64,000 bases of DNA from Timema cristinae (lineage: Eukaryota > Arthropoda > Insecta > Phasmatodea > Timematidae). Both the position numbers and the translations under genes were made by a program. Numbering within the stretch: the first letter of the stretch is position 1; each line of letters starts with the position of its first letter. The notes beneath the pieces are model-generated. The model was given only the letters and a program-made list of their open reading frames with translations, did not search any database and was not told the origin of the DNA. Location of the stretch: NCBI GenBank assembly GCA_039000515.1, contig JBCFYV010000024.1, forward strand, positions 15,539,422 to 15,603,421, in the 5' to 3' direction. This document shows positions 54,960-64,000 of the stretch, piece by piece.

Positions 54960-55203
54960 TATCACCTAATCTTACTACCCGTTTGGGTTATATGCTTAAG
55001 TACTAATTAAGCTAATGGGTTAGAATTAGGAAAGTTTAATTTAGAGTAAGTGGACCTGCATTCACTTGGAGGAAGAGTGGAAAACCATTTAGGAAAAAAA
55101 CCCTTCAGTTCACCCGACCGAGATTCGAACATATATCTCCCTGTCTTCGGCAGTCTGACTCACCACGAAAACTAGTGCTTTAGCCAACTACGCCAACGAA
55201 GAG
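54960..55203 (-). mobile_element. SINE B
   Basis: TAATCTTACTACCCGTTTGG tail complement, CATTCACTTGGAGGAAGAGT, GAGATTCGAACATATATCTC, head complement TTAGCCAACTACGCCAACG. Confidence 0.8.
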
Positions 55204-55209
55204 TATATG

Positions 55210-55610
55210 TTTATAAATGTTTTGGCACATGTGGATCAGTTGTATAGTCTATAGTAAGCATTCTTATCATAATTGAGGTTTCTTTTCATCCAAACAACTA
55301 ACATGCCAATTATTATCATCGATGAAAAACTGAGCTCCATTACACTTTGATTGCTTTATTACCAAGGCTCAAATTAAAACAACGATCAGCTTTCCAGGAA
55401 AAAATTACTTCAAGTCAGACTATATATTATCTTTTTAAAACGATTGGAAGACAATTAAAATGCTATTTGTAAACACTGTGATTATTTTTTTTTTAGGTAT
55501 AATGCATTTTTATGTTTCCTAACATGTCTATCAACAATAGTTTTGTTTTTAAGGGGTTTATTTTATATCGACTGTGTATGATTATTCAAGAAGTAATTTT
55601 AAATTTTGAC
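55210..55610. other. AT-rich sequence, nothing recognised
   Basis: No feature seen. Confidence 0.5.
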
Positions 55611-55617
55611 ATGAAAA

Positions 55618-55787
55618 ATGTTATCTAATCAATCTAACAACATATAATTAATTCATTATCTAAATAAAATAACCAGCCATGCTATGCTTATGCTATTTTA
55701 AAATGTTATCTAATCAATCTAACAACATATAATTAATTCATTATCTAAATAAAATAACCAGCCATGCTATGCTTATGCTATTTTAAA
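55618..55787. repeat. Perfect 85-bp tandem duplication
   Basis: Two 85-bp units (55618-55702, 55703-55787) with no difference seen; each contains CCAGCCATGCTATGCTTATG. Confidence 0.95.
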
Positions 55788-55849
55788 ATGATTTTTAAGA
55801 CTTTTAAGGTCTTCATTTACGTTCAAAAATCAAATATCCGCATCGATAG

Positions 55850-56085
55850 TCACGTGGTATAAGAGTCAGGCTCATCTACTCTGTGTTGTTTTAAACTCTA
55901 AGGTTGGGTTTCGAGCCCCTGTTGGATTTACAGAGTGGGATTTTGCATAAATGGTCTCCCACTCACCCCCCACGAATATTATGGTAAATATCCTTTAAAT
56001 TCTACTGAAATTATCCTTAACCCATTAAGGTAACTAAAATAATTAAAATATGTACAGCCCAGAAGGGTAGTAATACGATTGTAGG
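55850..56085 (+). mobile_element. SINE B, degenerate
   Basis: AGTCACGTGGTATAAGAGTC head, TTTCGAGCCCC B-box-like, TCTCCCACTCACCCCCCACG, tail GGGTAGTAATACGATTG. Confidence 0.65.
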
Positions 56086-56221
56086 AAGTGAGAGGGTGGA
56101 AATTAAAATATTTTCAAGACTTTGTTGCCTATTTAGATATTTATGTAATCAATGAGACAAAACACTATGGTACATATTATCTATATTTTTCTCTGTGTGA
56201 TAAGAAAAAGGGCTAATGTAA

Positions 56222-56735
56222 TGAGCCCGTTTCGGTGGTCTCACTGTCTAAGGCACTACTCTCGCATGAAACTAATCGGAGATGGGAAATTCGGGGCTTC
56301 ATCCCAGTCGGATGTAGTGGGGGATAGATTTGTCCTAAATGGTTTTCCACTTTCCCTCTAAGCAAGTGTGTATACACATCCTCCAAATTCAACCTTTCCA
56401 ATCCCTAACACATTAGTGTAGCTATTAGTACATAAACACAGTCATGGCCAACTGATTTTTCTTGAGTGATAAAAATGCGTAGCACAACTTCCTTCAGAGG
56501 GGAAGTAAGGCCGTGGCGTCGTTCCCATGTTGAGCGTTGAAGGTAAAAATAACCATGGAAGGTATATGGAAATACCTTTCTCGGCAAAATTGGTAGGATT
56601 TTTCTTTATCGCTCATAAACATACTCGCGTGGTGATATCATCAGTTGGTTCAGAAAGTGTACGTTAAATACCTCAAATAAATGAAAATAATAGTAGTGCA
56701 TAGGCGTATAACCTGAACAGGTAGTAAGAAGCGAT
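56222..56735 (+). mobile_element. SINE B split by a SINE F
   Basis: Head CGTTTCGGTGGTCTCACTGT through TAGTACATAAACACA (56440). The SINE F follows. The SINE B tail resumes at about 56690: GTGCATAGGCGTATAACCTG and AGGTAGTAAGAAGCGATGTT. Confidence 0.8.
56441..56689 (+). mobile_element. SINE F nested in SINE B, 5'-truncated
   Basis: Starts after the tRNA-like head at CCAACTGATTTTTCTTGAGT, continues AGCACAACTTCCTTCAGAGG and AATACCTTTCTCGGCAAAA, ends CAGAAAGTGTACGTTAAATA CCTCAAATAAATG. Flanked by TAGTACATAA and the similar TAGTGCATAG. Confidence 0.8.
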
Positions 56736-57130
56736 GTTAAAAAAAACTAAAACTAAACTAATTGATGTAATGTTACCTTACTTATTATAATAACGTTTGA
56801 ACTAATCAAATATCAAAACCAAATTGTAAAAAAAAAAAAAACGCGTCTTACTACCAATCGGATAATATGCGTATGTACTTATTAAAAGGTTGAATTTATA
56901 AGAAATGAATCCTAATTCACATGGAGGTAGAGTTAAATAGGAAGAATTATCCTCAGTAAACTAGACCGGGATTAGAACTCTAATCTTCCAGTCTATGGGG
57001 AGAGTAACACCTTAGACCAGGGGTGTCATACATACGGCCCGCGGTCCGTATGCAGACCACGGGAACGTTTAGACCGACCCTACCAGAGTTTTACTCCAAG
57101 TATTTGGGTGATAAATAACCCACAATCAAA

Positions 57131-57399
57131 ATGAACGTAGCTAAAATACTATCAATGTTCGGCAGTAAGCTACTTACATTTGTAAACAGTTTTTCTCCCT
57201 TTTGAAATTGAATAAATCCAATTTAAGGAGTAAGCTTACGGATGAATATTTAATAAACACAACTAGGAATGTTTCAAGTCAAAATATTTCTCCAAATTTT
57301 GATAATTTAGTAAGCAATACCAGGCTTCCAACAAACAGTAAATGGGATAAATTATTATCCTCCCCTTTTGTTTTTAAATTAAAAAGATTTGAATTTTAA
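57131..57399 (+). pseudogene. hAT transposase C-terminus remnant
   Basis: From 57131: MNVAKILSMFGSKLLTFVNS with a frame break, then from 57202 MKLNKSNLRSKLTDEYL, NISPNFDNLVSN, and a stop at 57397-57399. It matches the hAT dimerisation region as known from GTF2IRD2/ZBED-like transposases (LSLFGSTYxCEQxFSxMK, LRSxLTDEHL). The N-terminal zinc finger and catalytic core are missing. Confidence 0.85.
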
Positions 57400-57602
57400 A
57401 CTAAGTTTATTATTACTGTATTTGTCATAATTGTTAATTTTTATTTTAGCAATTGTTTTTATTATTGTAAATTGACAACTAAAAATTGTTTTTTTTTAAT
57501 TGGCCTTTTGCGTCCACATTAAAATAAAATATATTTATAGAAATCAGTGTACTTTAAGAATGAAATGGGGTTAATGGTAAAAAAAAAGTTACGCTTTTTA
57601 AT

Positions 57603-57605
<3 letters not shown>

Positions 57606-57641
<36 letters not shown>

Positions 57642-57817
57642 GCACCGCGTATTACTACCCGTTCGGGTTATACGCACTTACGCTAATGTGTAGTGGTAGG
57701 GTGATTGTGAGATGAAATGGAGGACCTACAGTTTAACGTGGAATCCGAACCACGGTGGAGGCCTGGCATTCTCCACATTTACAAGAGGTCTTGTCAGAGG
57801 TGAAGGAAGGGTTTGGA
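57606..57817 (-). mobile_element. SINE A nested in the hAT, head missing
   Basis: Perfect 9-bp duplication TTTAATTCA (57597-57605, 57818-57826). A pure (TTA)n tail of about 12 units opens it. It ends inside the body at CCTTCACCTCTGACAAG, so it is 5'-truncated and lacks the tRNA-like promoter. Confidence 0.95.
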
Positions 57818-58084
57818 TTTAATTCAGTATAAACATTTAAAATGTATAATGTAATAAATAAAAATCCTATGTCTGGCCCGCAATGCCTCCTTAAATATAT
57901 AATGTGGCCATTACACCTGTTTGAGCTTGACACCCCTGCTTTAGACCATTTGACCATAGAAGCGGGTATCCTGTTAGTTGAGCAACCATCTTTAAACTAA
58001 TGTTTTTGTAAAATAAAATAAAAAATGTTTGAAATTGCTTATGATATTGTAAGTCCTTTTTTGGTCAAAAATACCCATCTTTGT

Positions 58085-58275
58085 GGGCGCATGGACTAAA
58101 CTGTAGGTTCATTAATCATCAAGTTTGGTTTGTTGCTGTTAGTGAGGTTCGAATCCTGACCGAGTGGACTAAGAGTGGTATTTATCACGTGGTTTACCTC
58201 TAAACTCCCATGCGTGTACATATCTTCTAAAATCTATATTTCTTATTTCCCTCCCGGATGGGTGATAAGATGAGT
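58085..58275 (+). mobile_element. Degenerate SINE B-like copy
   Basis: GCATGGACTAAACTGTAGGT head, GAGGTTCGAATCCTGACC B-box, CCCATGCGTGTACATATCTT. Confidence 0.5.
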
Positions 58276-58394
58276 TGCGACAAAATAATTTGCCCACTAG
58301 TCCACGTGACGTAGCTGGAGTGGATACGCTAATTATTAGTGACTGCGTATGGTACAGAATATATGTATAGTTGTACGTATATATGTTTTCAGAA

Positions 58395-58585
58395 ACCAGT
58401 TGAACACTATGCGAGTGAAAGTTACTTTTGACAAAGAGTTTATTGTGTTGCACATCCAACTGACAACACCGAAGAAAAACGTTCTAAAACACAAACCAGG
58501 TGACGATCGCCGACAAAAAAAACCTAACCGACAGTCATCTGAAAGTGAAGGAATATTTCAGAAATGCTTTTTTACACCTTATTAA
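58395..58585 (+). CDS. Candidate exon, unrecognised
   Basis: A good acceptor (ATATGTTTTCAG) precedes an open frame starting NQLNTMRVKVTFDKEFIVL and continuing KKNVLKHKPGDDRRQ and SSESEGIFQKC to a stop at 58583. A donor-like CCAG/GTGACG also lies at about 58500. Charged and plausible, but unidentified. Confidence 0.25.
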
Positions 58586-58649
58586 AAAAATATTGTGGTA
58601 ATATTTCAAGTAAACATTTTAATATGAAATAATCTTCATCAGTGAACAC

Positions 58650-58855
58650 ACTAAGGTATCAACCTTGTCTGGGTTGGTTTTTCTGGTGATGGAGAGCCTG
58701 GGTTTAGATTCCGGCTGGAGGAGTACTGGATATATTTTCCTACTCTCATTCCACCTAAATTTGTGTCCAATTCGTCAAAAACTCCTCCGTACTCTCTCCT
58801 ACCCCACAAGTGTAGATACTTGACTAGCCAAAATAGGTAGTAACACGACGTGTAT
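58650..58855 (+). mobile_element. Degenerate SINE B-like copy
   Basis: GGGTTTAGATTCCGG B-box, CTACTCTCATTCCACCTAAA, tail GGTAGTAACACGACGTG. Confidence 0.5.
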
Positions 58856-59169
58856 TCTCCGTTTACCCTGAAAAGTATTAGTCTTACCTTGGGTGATTAC
58901 TCTATGGGCATATCTTATAAGCTGCATCATAGTGTAAACCGTCAAGGTAAGTGTACACCCTTTCAGGATAAACGGAGTGTACGTAATTGAACAATAAATA
59001 TAAAATATAGTAAATATCTCTCCAGCTAGCAAGGTATGCATTAAATAACAATTCATTACAAAAGTATTTGTGATTATGAAAGTTTTTTTTAATAGACCCT
59101 GTTAGAGATTTGAGTCTTGGACATTTGGAATAAATCGCCACTGCTGCACCAACTATACTCTCTGGTATA

Positions 59170-60355
59170 TTTTCCTAAGTCCTAGGACATTATTGCTTGT
59201 CACTAAAAATACACTATTACCTTGGAATATGTAGGAATATTCCCAAAATTGGGCGATCTCTCAAATTGTTCAGTTGATGCAGTATAGTCACGCTAAACTT
59301 TAGGTCCGGAATTCAAATTACTGTACAGACTCATTTTACAAACAAGTACAATTTTTTTATCTGGTGCGACCAATTTCCAGAACTTCAGTCTATATTTTCC
59401 TTGTTAATCCCCTTCACTGTTTATATCTGACTTTCATAAAGCATAGTGGGAGTATAATTATGTGACTATGTAAGAGAGATTAAAAATAAAAGTTAATCCT
59501 TGTTGTTCAAAGCTATGGACCCAATACGTGCTTTGATCTCATAAAATACTCGAATAAATATATTATGTGAATATTGCTCTGTAAAATTTCATGACGCGTA
59601 AATTAATTATGTAGGGTAAGTGTTTAATTTAGGATTCATAAGATAAATTATTTTATAAGTAAATGCTAAGATTTTTCTTTTGTTTGTAAATACACCTTAG
59701 TAGATCAAGTTTAAAAAAATCCTTCCGTTATTCAAAATAATACTCATGTTATTGTTTCTTTGTAAGAATCAATTTAATCTTTAAAATATGATAAACGATT
59801 TGTTACAAAGTACTATTATAGGTTTAATTCTTATCTATATATCACTTAAAATATAAAAAGAATTTATTTTGAAAAATAGGCTGTTAGCTTTATTAAATTT
59901 AAGGTGAATAGCTTTGCCTACTACATAGCAACTATCATATACTAAACTCTATACCGTAACTTTTATAAGTCGTCTTAAATAATTTAAGCCTATGCTTGTC
60001 ATATCTCCCTTCTAATAGGCTAAATATATAAAACATACATTTAAATGTCTAAGTAAAATAATAGATATAAAATAATTCATTTTTAATTAGTTCACTTTAA
60101 ACCTGTGGCTGTGAACGAACTATCATTTCTAAAGGCATAAGTTAAAGAAAGTGAATTTTAAGAAAATTAACCAAAGTCCGCTTGACGAAAGGATATGAAA
60201 ACAAGTGTTATAATGAACTACCTTCATTAGATAGAGAGGGGCCTAAAACCCCCACTTATTCATTAAAAACACACTAAGGAAAAAAATAATGTTCTCTACT
60301 TTTCCTGGCATTCCCAAATTTCAATGTCAAATGTACTGTAAATAACGATTCTGTT
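59170..60355. other. AT-rich sequence, nothing recognised
   Basis: No gene or repeat called. One weak tRNA-like patch near 59280-59330 (AAACTTTAGGTCCGGAATTC) was not scored. Confidence 0.45.
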
Positions 60356-60369
60356 TACTACTGTCCTTT

Positions 60370-60700
60370 AACCCACTTTAGCTCCAACCTAGCAACCGAC
60401 CGCTATGCACGCGCATCATAGCAAACATTGACAAGTGCAAAATGCTGCTTTGCACCTTGTGAAAATGGAGCGAGCACTTTCTATGCTGCACATCTTCAAA
60501 ACCACCTCCTCCTCCTCGTTGAAGAGGTTTGTCCAGTCTAGACATGACGGGTTTTACCCAGCGCGCTGAGTTTCATAGTCACAGCTTGCAGGTGATAATA
60601 GCTAGCACAAACTTACGCCTGCATTCTCGTGCTAACGAGCAACCAATAATGGGACGAGGGAGAAAACTGCATTTTGATTGCTCTCATCTTAGTATAGTTT
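60370..60700. other. GC-richer, CpG-containing block
   Basis: Contains CACGCGCATCATAG, CAGCGCGCTGAG and a CCTCCTCCTCCTCG run. A 94-codon frame is unconvincing. It may be a promoter-proximal region or an old element. Confidence 0.35.
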
Positions 60701-60762
60701 GGTTCATTAGTAGTAATAGGTTTACTTTTATTGGGGTATATAATAACGTTCACTTTCTAAAC

Positions 60763-60840
60763 CAGGGGTGGGCAACCGGTCGATCTAACGGCAGTTTTCA
60801 ATCAATCACGTAAGGAAACTTCACAGGTCACAATCATTAA
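60763..60840 (+). mobile_element. hAT 5' end, solo
   Basis: CAGGGGTGGGCAACCGGTCG is a standard hAT terminus, preceded by TTCTAAAC. No matching CACCCCTG end was found downstream in the window. Confidence 0.55.
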
Positions 60841-60844
60841 TTGT

Positions 60845-61320
60845 CGATATTTTAGACTTTTAATCTCGCAAATATACCAAGAACTTTTAAATAATATTTG
60901 AATATGACCAAAATAACCTTGATCGGTCATAAACAATCATGTATAAGCTAATAAAATAGTTTTAGATCAAAATATAAATTTAATTTTTTCTATATTTTAT
61001 TATATAAGGATGGACACACAAGTATTTGAGAAAAGAATATTTTAAGGAATTAATATAAGATGTATTTGGTCCACTAAGAGATTAAAATACTGAAGAGGGG
61101 AGGAGGCTCTCAAATAAGAAGACACTTTTTTTGACATTCACAAAATTTACTAAAACATTGTCAATATATATTTATACATAAGTCATATAATCTTGAGAGG
61201 TTATCAATTTTGGAAGAAAAAAAGTTTATAGGTATTTTCTAAAAGATCCTTCCTATGTAAATTGAAGTGTACCTTGTATAATCACCCTCATGAATATCGA
61301 CACTGGCCGTTACTGTTGTC
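60845..61320. other. AT-rich sequence, nothing recognised
   Basis: May be the interior of the preceding hAT; no evidence either way. Confidence 0.4.
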
Positions 61321-61323
61321 TTT

Positions 61324-61731
61324 TTGATGCTTTAAGGTAGGAGTGTAGGAAGCGATAGAAAAATTCAGTGTTTTTTCAGTTTATACTGGCAAAACATTTT
61401 TTTATCCAAAATAAATTAAATATTGCTCCAATGGAAACATAGATCTTAATTTTCTTCAGATAGATACATCAATATTTATTGAATATCTTTCATAAACACT
61501 GCGGCAATTGGTTGACAAACTTTCTAAATGAAGATAAAAGTTGTCATTTAATTCCAGGACAACCTTGACATATTAAATAACTGTTGATATCACCATGTGA
61601 AGAAAATTAAATTCTATGTTTCTACTGAAGCATTATTTTATTTATTTTAAACTAAAAATATTTTGCTATAAAAACTGTCAACCTATTGGCCTTTTTTTCG
61701 CGTGCCCTACATCATCACCTAAAATATCAAG
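61324..61731. mobile_element. Foldback element FB, copy 3
   Basis: TTGATGCTTTAAGGTAGGAG and CAGTGTTTTTTCAGTTTATA at the left, mirrored pieces ending ATCACCTAAAATATCAAG. Inside, GAAACATAGATCTTAATTTT and AAATTAAATTCTATGTTTCT are inverted. Confidence 0.8.
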
Positions 61732-62127
61732 TTATCTTAAAGGTGCATATATAAATACAACCTTGAAAATGAATGCGTGATTTGTCATTTTGATATTAAG
61801 AATATTCCCTAAGACACAACGATTCCAACGTCACAAAATATATTATTGCCACTACTTTCTTGATAAAAAAAAAAGTATCTATGATTTTCTGACTTTCAAG
61901 AAGGAATTACCACTTTCCCAAGCACATTTAAAAGTAGTAGAAAGGAATGCAAATACATTTTTCTAAGAATTGACTAGTGCTAAGTCATGTTGTTGGTGAG
62001 TATAGTAAGATAATTTAAGATTGAAGGAGAAATATTTTTAATCGCTACAGTAAACCATTATTTAGGAAGAAAGAGATTGGAGGGGAAAATACAGCTCACG
62101 CATGTACGAGAATTATTATTATTTTTA

Positions 62128-62407
62128 TTAGCACCGCGTCTTACTACCCGTTCGGGTTATACGCACTTACGCTAATGTGTAATGGTAGGGTGATTGTGAG
62201 ATGAAATGGAGGACCAACAGTTTAACGTGGAATCCGAACCACGGTGGCGGCCTGGCACTCCACACATTCACAAGATGTGATTAATACACGTCTTGGCAGA
62301 GGTGAAAGAAAGGTTTGGCAAACAGATAAATATGTGCCAGGACCGAGGATTGAACCTCGGACCCCAGCACAAAAGTCCGACACCTTACCCCTAGACCACT
62401 AGGTCAC
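62128..62407 (-). mobile_element. SINE A (subfamily 2), full length
   Basis: Tail complement TTAGCACCGCGTCTTACTAC, extra GTGATTAATACACGTCTT, head complement ACCCCTAGACCACTAGGTCA CC. No clear target duplication. Confidence 0.92.
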
Positions 62408-62409
62408 CG

Positions 62410-62812
62410 TTAGGGCTATACTCAAACAAATATATTGAAATATTTATTTCTAAACTCAATAGAATACTTACCATTAAATAGCTTACATTTAGCCACGTAG
62501 ATGTAGTCATTTAGAAAATAAAATTAGTTTGGCCTTTTACCAGTCACGAAACCTATTTTTGTATAACTATATAATATATTCTAAGATATATATTTTTGTA
62601 ATTAAAAACACCACTATCATATTTCTAGATTCTGTTACAAATTCATTTCGTAATTACACAAATTTACAAAGTAAATAATTATTATTATTAAGATAACTTT
62701 TCAGCGATTCAATTAGCCTCTAACATATTATATATAAATCCAAACTATAATCATAGCTCTTTTTGTAGCTACATGTATTTATTTATATATCAAATTAATA
62801 TAATCATAGCTT
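62410..62812. other. AT-rich sequence, nothing recognised
   Basis: No feature seen. Confidence 0.5.
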
Positions 62813-62814
62813 AC

Positions 62815-63080
62815 TTGATTTGGTGACCACTATCGCGGTAGACTAGATTGCTGACGACAGGGAGATCAGTGTTCGAATCCCGGTCGGGTGTATTGAGGGC
62901 GGATTTTTCTAAATGGTTTTCCACTCTCCATCTATGCAAATGCTCGTATACGTCCTCTAATTTAAATCTTCCTCATATCTAGCTCATTAACGTAGGATAA
63001 TTAGTAGTTTACATGATATATAGACCACTAATTAGATTACGTTACGTATAACCTAAACAAGTAGTAACACGTGGTAAAAA
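62815..63080 (+). mobile_element. SINE B
   Basis: TTTGGTGACCACTATCGCGG head, GTTCGAATCCCGG B-box, GGTTTTCCACTCTCCATCTA, tail CAAGTAGTAACACGTGGTAA with a small internal expansion. Confidence 0.8.
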
Positions 63081-63237
63081 GTACTAATAATTTAAAGTTT
63101 GGGTATTTATGACTCAGAAATAATGGCTAGCATTTGCTAAGCTAAGCTAAAATAATGTATTAAATAGCAAAGCTACTATATTTTATAATTACGGCTACAG
63201 CCGCATCTAGATATATTATTCTTTAAATGAAAAAATA

Positions 63238-63823
63238 ACATCTGGACACGGGAATAGAAAGTGGGACCTTTGGCTTGGCACGCCAATGCTTTAACCGCTG
63301 AGATATTCAGGAATCATCCAGTGCATTGCTCATTCATCACTCATATTACATGGCAGAGTCTGTAATGGACGTCCGGAAATCGTCAACTAGATAACGTCCA
63401 TCACAGACTCTGCCTTAAAATATGAGTTAAGGACGACCATGGGCACGGGACGATTCCTGGATAGCTCAGTCGTTAAATTATTATTAGCGCCGCGTCTTAC
63501 TACCCGTTCGGGTTATACGCACTTACGCTAATGTGTAATGTTAGGGTGATTGTGAGATGAAATGAAGGACCTACAGTTTAACGTGGAATCCGAACCACGG
63601 TGGAGGCCTGGCATTCCACACACTCACAAGGTGTGATTAATACACGTCTTATCAGAGGTGAAGGAAGGGTTTGGAAATCAGATAAATCTGTGGCGGGACC
63701 GAGGATTGAACCCCGGCCGCCAGCACAGAAGTCTGACGCCTTACCCCTAGACCACCAGGTCACACCTCAGTCGTTAAAGCATAAGCGTAATAAACCAAAG
63801 GTCCCGGGGTCGATTCCAGGTGT
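63238..63823. mobile_element. Palindromic element with tRNA-like ends, copy 2, split by SINE A
   Basis: Left end ACATCTGGACACGGGAATAG and CACGCCAATGCTTTAACCGC TGAG; the mirrored right end is GATTCCTGGATAGCTCAGTC GTTAAA, then (after the SINE A) GCATAAGCGTAATAAACC and GGTCCCGGGGTCGATTCCAG GTGT. The core GCAGAGTCTGTAATGGACGT and its mirror CGTCCATCACAGACTCTGC are better preserved than in copy 1. Confidence 0.8.
63478..63765 (-). mobile_element. SINE A (subfamily 2) nested in palindromic element
   Basis: Perfect 13-bp duplication CTCAGTCGTTAAA (63465-63477, 63766-63778). It interrupts the tRNA-like part between its A-box and B-box. Full length with all family motifs. Confidence 0.96.
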
Positions 63824-63868
63824 CGTTTTTAATTTTAAAGAATGTAAACTAATGTTTAAAGTATATTG

Positions 63869-64000
63869 CAGGGTTCACAAACCAACGACCCGCGGCCTTC
63901 AATAAAATTGATAACCTGACAGGCCCACCTTCCTGTGACACTTTTATCTCTTTGCTCGTCCGGTATTCATACGCGCACTTTAACAATAAATTTCCAGGTT
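63869..64000 (+). mobile_element. hAT 5' end, cut by window edge
   Basis: CAGGGTTCACAAACCAACGA followed by CCCGCGGCC, a hAT-type terminus; the rest lies outside the window. Confidence 0.55.

Larger units (their letters stand above)
57018..57938 (+). mobile_element. hAT transposon with internal deletion, nested SINE A
   Basis: Ends are CAGGGGTGTCATACATACGG and GAGCTTGACACCCCTG. Target duplication is CCTTAGAC (57010-57017) and CTTTAGAC (57939-57946), one mismatch. Subterminal GGCCCGCGGTCCGTATG and TCTGGCCCGCAATGCC are typical of this hAT group. It holds a transposase C-terminal remnant and a SINE A. Confidence 0.92.
56838..57967 (-). mobile_element. SINE B split by a hAT
   Basis: Tail complement CGCGTCTTACTACCAATCGG at 56841, body to CCTTAGAC at 57017. 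After the hAT the head resumes at 57939-57967 (TTAGACCATTTGACCATAG AAGCGGG). Confidence 0.85.

Noticed and set aside
1..64000. CRISPR array, phage, operon or bacterial features
   Set aside because: No regularly spaced short repeats, no dense coding, and all features are of eukaryotic type. The 46-bp array is a LINE-derived minisatellite.
1..64000. Endogenous viral gene
   Set aside because: No capsid, envelope, protease or viral polymerase motif was seen; all reverse-transcriptase remnants are LINE C-termini.

Overview
The window looks like non-coding DNA from an AT-rich invertebrate nuclear genome, probably an arthropod. Evidence: tRNA-derived SINEs, hAT and Tigger/pogo DNA transposons, Helitron-like elements carrying a 5' end common in arthropods, and C-terminal scraps of LINE reverse transcriptases of types common in insects. 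There is no operon, no dense coding and no complete host gene. There are five short candidate exons, none identified. Nearly everything recognisable is mobile DNA, much of it nested. The genus cannot be named from sequence alone.

Layout: (1) 1-5250 is a near-identical DIRECT copy of 27817-33071. (2) 5251-5350 is a 100-N gap. (3) 5351-16516 is a near-identical INVERTED copy of 16517-27959; the two arms meet with no spacer at 16516/16517. The arms carry the same cargo in mirror order: a SINE E, a SINE D, Helitron-like elements, a Tigger transposon with a nested hAT and a nested foldback MITE, a SINE B and a SINE C. They differ by scattered substitutions, homopolymer indels and one 299-bp SINE A insertion with a 10-bp target duplication, present only in the right arm. 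(4) 33072-64000 is single-copy mosaic sequence with another 100-N gap at 43238-43337. It is packed with SINEs of six tRNA-headed families (called A to F here), three copies of a foldback element, two copies of a palindromic element with tRNA-like sequence at both ends, a Tigger-like non-autonomous element, a hAT holding a transposase remnant, and simple repeats.

The relative ages of families can be read from nesting. SINE B is old and diverged and serves as a target for hATs, SINE F and SINE A. SINE A is the youngest, with near-perfect 9-13 bp target duplications. Families A and B share one 3' tail and families E and F share another, suggesting mobilisation by two LINE partners.

The most interesting observations are: the 22-kb zero-spacer palindrome and its misplaced direct copy (real inverted duplication or joined haplotypes); the tRNA-ended palindromic element; two different hATs inserted at the same site of SINE B; a minisatellite grown from the 3' end of a LINE coding region; and short candidate exons (3770-3897 with its copy 31589-31716, 25820-26003, 45888-46127). 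Family letters A to F and 'FB' are local labels only. Many frameshifts fall in homopolymers and may be sequencing errors.
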